From: Chloroflexus islandicus
Lineage (GTDB): Bacteria > Chloroflexota > Chloroflexia > Chloroflexales > Chloroflexaceae
Length of the DNA: 64,000 nt
Assembly: GCF_001650695.1 (NCBI RefSeq)
Contig: NZ_LWQS01000038.1
Span: 1-64,000 of the forward strand
Reading direction: 5' to 3'
The notes under the pieces were generated by a model. It was not told the origin of the DNA and searched no databases. It saw nothing but the letters and a program-made list of their open reading frames with translations. Position numbers and translations under genes: made by a program. How positions within the stretch are numbered: position 1 is the stretch's first letter; each line of letters opens with the position of its first letter. This document shows positions 61,839 through 64,000 of this stretch, one piece after another.

Positions 61839-63539
61839 ATGGGTGTTACTGCCGGACTGATAAGCTTACTGGCGGTTGCTGCCGCTTGCTTTCTGCTCAG
61901 CCGCGCTGGCATTACCCGGCGCTTAGCGTTGCTCACTACGCTAGCCAGCGGGCTAGCCTTGGTGGGGGTTATCATCGACCCGCTCGAACCGGCGGCGGCG
62001 ACGCCACTGTACAGCATCGGCGCGATTGCAGTGGTCTTGCCGGCGCCAGTTGACCTCAGCGAACGCACGCTGGCTGGAGGGCTATTGTTCGGCGGAACTA
62101 TTGGCCTGTTAGGGCTAGCACTCGCTGTCCCCCCCGGCGCCAAAGGCTTTGGCGTCTTGTTTGGCTGGCTCGCATTAGCGCTGGCCGCGGCGCTGCTCAG
62201 TTTGGCGATACCGCCGCTCAGCGTGTTGACCCCGCTCAGTTGGGCGCTGGCTGCGCTGGCCGCCCACAGCGCGTTGCTTGCCAGCGGTGTGAGGCCAGCG
62301 CCGGGGCGACTTCCCCCGCACCTCATTGCCGGCGCAGTCGCCGTCGTAGCCGTGAGCGGTCTCATTGCGATGATGGCGCTGCTGCCCCCTGATACAACAC
62401 CTGCGACCGCGCCGGTGCTCTTTGCGTTGATCGGCGCACTGGCCTTCGCCGGAGCACCGCCGTTCGCCGGCACACGCATGAGCTTTGCCCATGCGCCAGC
62501 AATGGTTGGCGCGCTCATCGCGGGACTGGTGTTACCAACGATCGGGTTGGGTTTCATTGTGCGGGTTATGCCGCAATTACCGCCATTGCCGGCGCTGGCA
62601 GGGCAGGTGTTGGCTGCTGCTGGCGCCATTGGCGCGCTCGGCGCCGCAGTTGGCGCGCTCCGCGCAACGAATGGGCGTGAGGTGGTATTGTGGCAGGGCG
62701 CACTGCAAGCCGGGGTGGTCGTGTGCGCGGCAGCGATCAACGATCCACTGGCTGGCTTAGCCGCGCTGGCACTCGTACTGGCCTTGCAGCTCCATGCCAT
62801 TGCTGGCGGGATCGTGGTCGCAGCTATGATCCAACGCCAGAGCAACGATGCGCTGGATGGATCAGCAGCGCAGGTGGCGTTACCCGTGAGCGGCGTACTC
62901 TGGCTCCTCGCCACCGCCACTGCCACCGGCCTCCCGCTCGGATGGAGCTTTTGGGGATGGCGCTGGCTGATCGAAGCGCTCGCCACCCGGCTGGTTTGGG
63001 CTATCGCGCCGCTCATCGCCGCTGCCCTGATCGGTCTGGCAGCCGGGTTGCCGCTATTGATCCGGTGCTGGCATGGCCAGACGACGGCGCGCGAACATTG
63101 GCCGGAAGGCATGCTTGGGGGCTTGACGCTGGCGCCGCTGGTATTGGCCGGCCTGATCCCATGGTTGGCATGGCCGCTATGGTTGAGCTGGTCATCGTTT
63201 GCCCCGCCAGTGCTGCCCGCTGATCCGGTTGCGTGGCCGTTGATTGGCTTCGCTGTGGCCAGCGGCCTTGGTGGGTGGCTATTAGCACGACGAGCTAAGC
63301 CGCTCGACCCGCCGCGCAGCACCGGCAACGCCGTGATCCCCACATGGCAGGGAATGGGTGATGGGTTACGCGGGCTGGCTGAGGCCGCCGATGCACGCAC
63401 CGCGCTGATCGTGCTTGGGCGCGGGATCGATCGGGTAGCAAGCATGTTGCATACCGGCATGATTATCTTCGAGCAACGCTACTATCTCTTTGGCGTGATC
63501 GTCGCGCTACTGGCCATCCTCATCTTGATGGCGCAATGA
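61839..63539 (+). CDS. complex-I/Mrp-antiporter-like membrane subunit
   Basis: The 566-aa protein is nearly all membrane, about 14-16 TM helices, rich in Ala/Leu/Gly. It follows the hydrogenase-like large subunit by 45 bp and ends in FEQRYYLFGVIVALLAILIL, like the last helix of NuoL/HyfB-type proteins. The lysine- and His-bearing core motifs of canonical antiporter subunits are hard to find, so it is divergent and may not pump ions in the same way. GGGGAGGATAGCG precedes the ATG. Confidence 0.65.
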   Translation: MGVTAGLISLLAVAAACFLLSRAGITRRLALLTTLASGLALVGVIIDPLEPAAATPLYSIGAIAVVLPAPVDLSERTLAGGLLFGGTIGLLGLALAVPPGAKGFGVLFGWLALALAAALLSLAIPPLSVLTPLSWALAALAAHSALLASGVRPAPGRLPPHLIAGAVAVVAVSGLIAMMALLPPDTTPATAPVLFALIGALAFAGAPPFAGTRMSFAHAPAMVGALIAGLVLPTIGLGFIVRVMPQLPPLPALAGQVLAAAGAIGALGAAVGALRATNGREVVLWQGALQAGVVVCAAAINDPLAGLAALALVLALQLHAIAGGIVVAAMIQRQSNDALDGSAAQVALPVSGVLWLLATATATGLPLGWSFWGWRWLIEALATRLVWAIAPLIAAALIGLAAGLPLLIRCWHGQTTAREHWPEGMLGGLTLAPLVLAGLIPWLAWPLWLSWSSFAPPVLPADPVAWPLIGFAVASGLGGWLLARRAKPLDPPRSTGNAVIPTWQGMGDGLRGLAEAADARTALIVLGRGIDRVASMLHTGMIIFEQRYYLFGVIVALLAILILMAQ

Positions 63540-63567
63540 ACGTCGCCTTGGCAAGGAATGACGGCCT

Positions 63568-64000
63568 ATGACGTTGGATATCTGGATCATACTGCTCGGC
63601 ATCTCAGCAGGCGGCATCTTGTTGTCGCGCGACTGGCGGCTGACGGTTGCCTTGTTGCTGCTGAACTATGGGGCGCTAGCCGGTTTGCTGAATGAGCAAC
63701 CCTTCGTGCGACCCGATCTCGGCCAAGCAGGGCTCAGTTCACTGGCCTTGATCAAACTCATTACTGGCGTCTGCACCACGCTCATTCTTGCGGTCACGGC
63801 GCTGACGTTTTCGCGCGATTATGGCCTCGAAGACCTCGATGAGTTTGGGCAAGCCGAGCTCCGCCGCGCCTTGCGCGCCGCAGCCCGCCAACGCTCCGCC
63901 GAAACGCTGCGGCTGGTGGATTATGTCTTTCCGTTTTGGTCGGGAGTCGCCGCCTTGGTCGCCAGCATCGTCCTGCCGATCATCTACCCGATTGCGCCCA
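63568..64000 (+). CDS. membrane protein of the hydrogenase-like operon (partial, cut by window end)
   Basis: The ATG 63568 follows AAGGA; 144 codons are visible. The start TLDIWIILLGISAGGILLS and VALLLLNYGALAGLL are TM helices, like small NuoK/HyfE-type subunits. IKLITGVCTTLILAVTALTF is a third TM. A soluble loop (SRDYGLEDLDEFGQAELRRALRAAARQRSAETLRLVDY in pieces) and another TM helix follow. It lies 28 bp after the antiporter-like gene and continues beyond the window. Confidence 0.7.
   Translation, partial: MTLDIWIILLGISAGGILLSRDWRLTVALLLLNYGALAGLLNEQPFVRPDLGQAGLSSLALIKLITGVCTTLILAVTALTFSRDYGLEDLDEFGQAELRRALRAAARQRSAETLRLVDYVFPFWSGVAALVASIVLPIIYPIAP

Noticed and set aside
61130-63460. 776-aa open frame antisense to the hydrogenase-like operon
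   Set aside because: Ser/Ala/Pro low-complexity shadow of membrane-protein codons; the plus frames have SDs and recognisable motifs.

Overview
The window is GC-rich (roughly 60% by eye) bacterial chromosome. It fits a filamentous Chloroflexota, probably class Chloroflexia (Chloroflexus/Roseiflexus-like). The reasons are a mevalonate-pathway kinase, RNase J, Thr/Pro-rich 'TPTATP' tails, FHA/clostripain and CHAT proteins, and intergenic spacers full of GC-rich dispersed repeats. This placement is inference; no marker gene was compared.

Layout. 1-242: the 3' end of a 5S rRNA gene, a terminator, initiator tRNA-fMet and a second terminator, so an rRNA operon lies to the left. 243-1468: repeat-filled spacer. 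1469-2701: a class-V aminotransferase lacking the desulfurase cysteine. 2933-8983 (minus strand): the most interesting locus, a compact operon reading mraZ, a 63-aa protein, a CHAT-domain cysteine protease, an N-acetylmuramoyl-L-alanine amidase with a decayed second amidase domain, a divergent FtsZ paralogue, and a protein resembling bacterial gasdermins. Start and stop codons overlap between the 63-aa and CHAT genes and between the FtsZ and gasdermin-like genes. A 17-bp palindrome resembling BlaI/MecI operators occurs inside the operon and again inside a perfect promoter spacer 0.6 kb away. An 11-bp direct repeat (candidate MraZ box) lies upstream of both mraZ and the divergent genes at 9367-10240. 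I read this as a candidate cell-envelope-surveillance / programmed-death module: protease activates pore former, with peptidoglycan- and division-linked partners.

10-24 kb: pheT and mevalonate kinase; a DICT-domain histidine kinase; a large FHA-clostripain membrane protein; a heterodimeric ABC exporter. 24-29 kb: carB, a spacer holding a poly-C/poly-G tract, a cold-shock/DUF1294 fusion and tRNA-Ser(GGA). 29-36 kb: surface-polysaccharide type glycosyltransferases (GT-C, GT4, GT2), a MoxR ATPase operon and palindromic repeats. 36-46 kb: DNA methyltransferase, type-4 uracil-DNA glycosylase, RNase J, dCTP deaminase, GT4, serC with a VOC protein, a flavin amine oxidase and a coiled-coil/SH3 protein. 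46-51 kb: a TetR-controlled MacAB-like efflux operon with promoter and operator visible. 51-56 kb: zinc-ribbon protein, ammonium transporter and an ECF S-component. 56-58.6 kb: a DUF2089 / short-hairpin / DUF4097 cassette. 59-64 kb: an orphan DppB-type permease, a small hypothetical, and the start of a [NiFe]-hydrogenase-like / complex-I-like membrane operon cut by the window end.

The spacers carry two dispersed repeat families: a GC-rich family with 'AAGGGCGGACAGAAC' and a CCCCTCCCCC/GGGGGAGGGG hairpin, and a 33-bp palindrome built on TGCGGCAGT/ACTGCCGCA. Minisatellites of 47, 118, 84 and 32 bp are also present.
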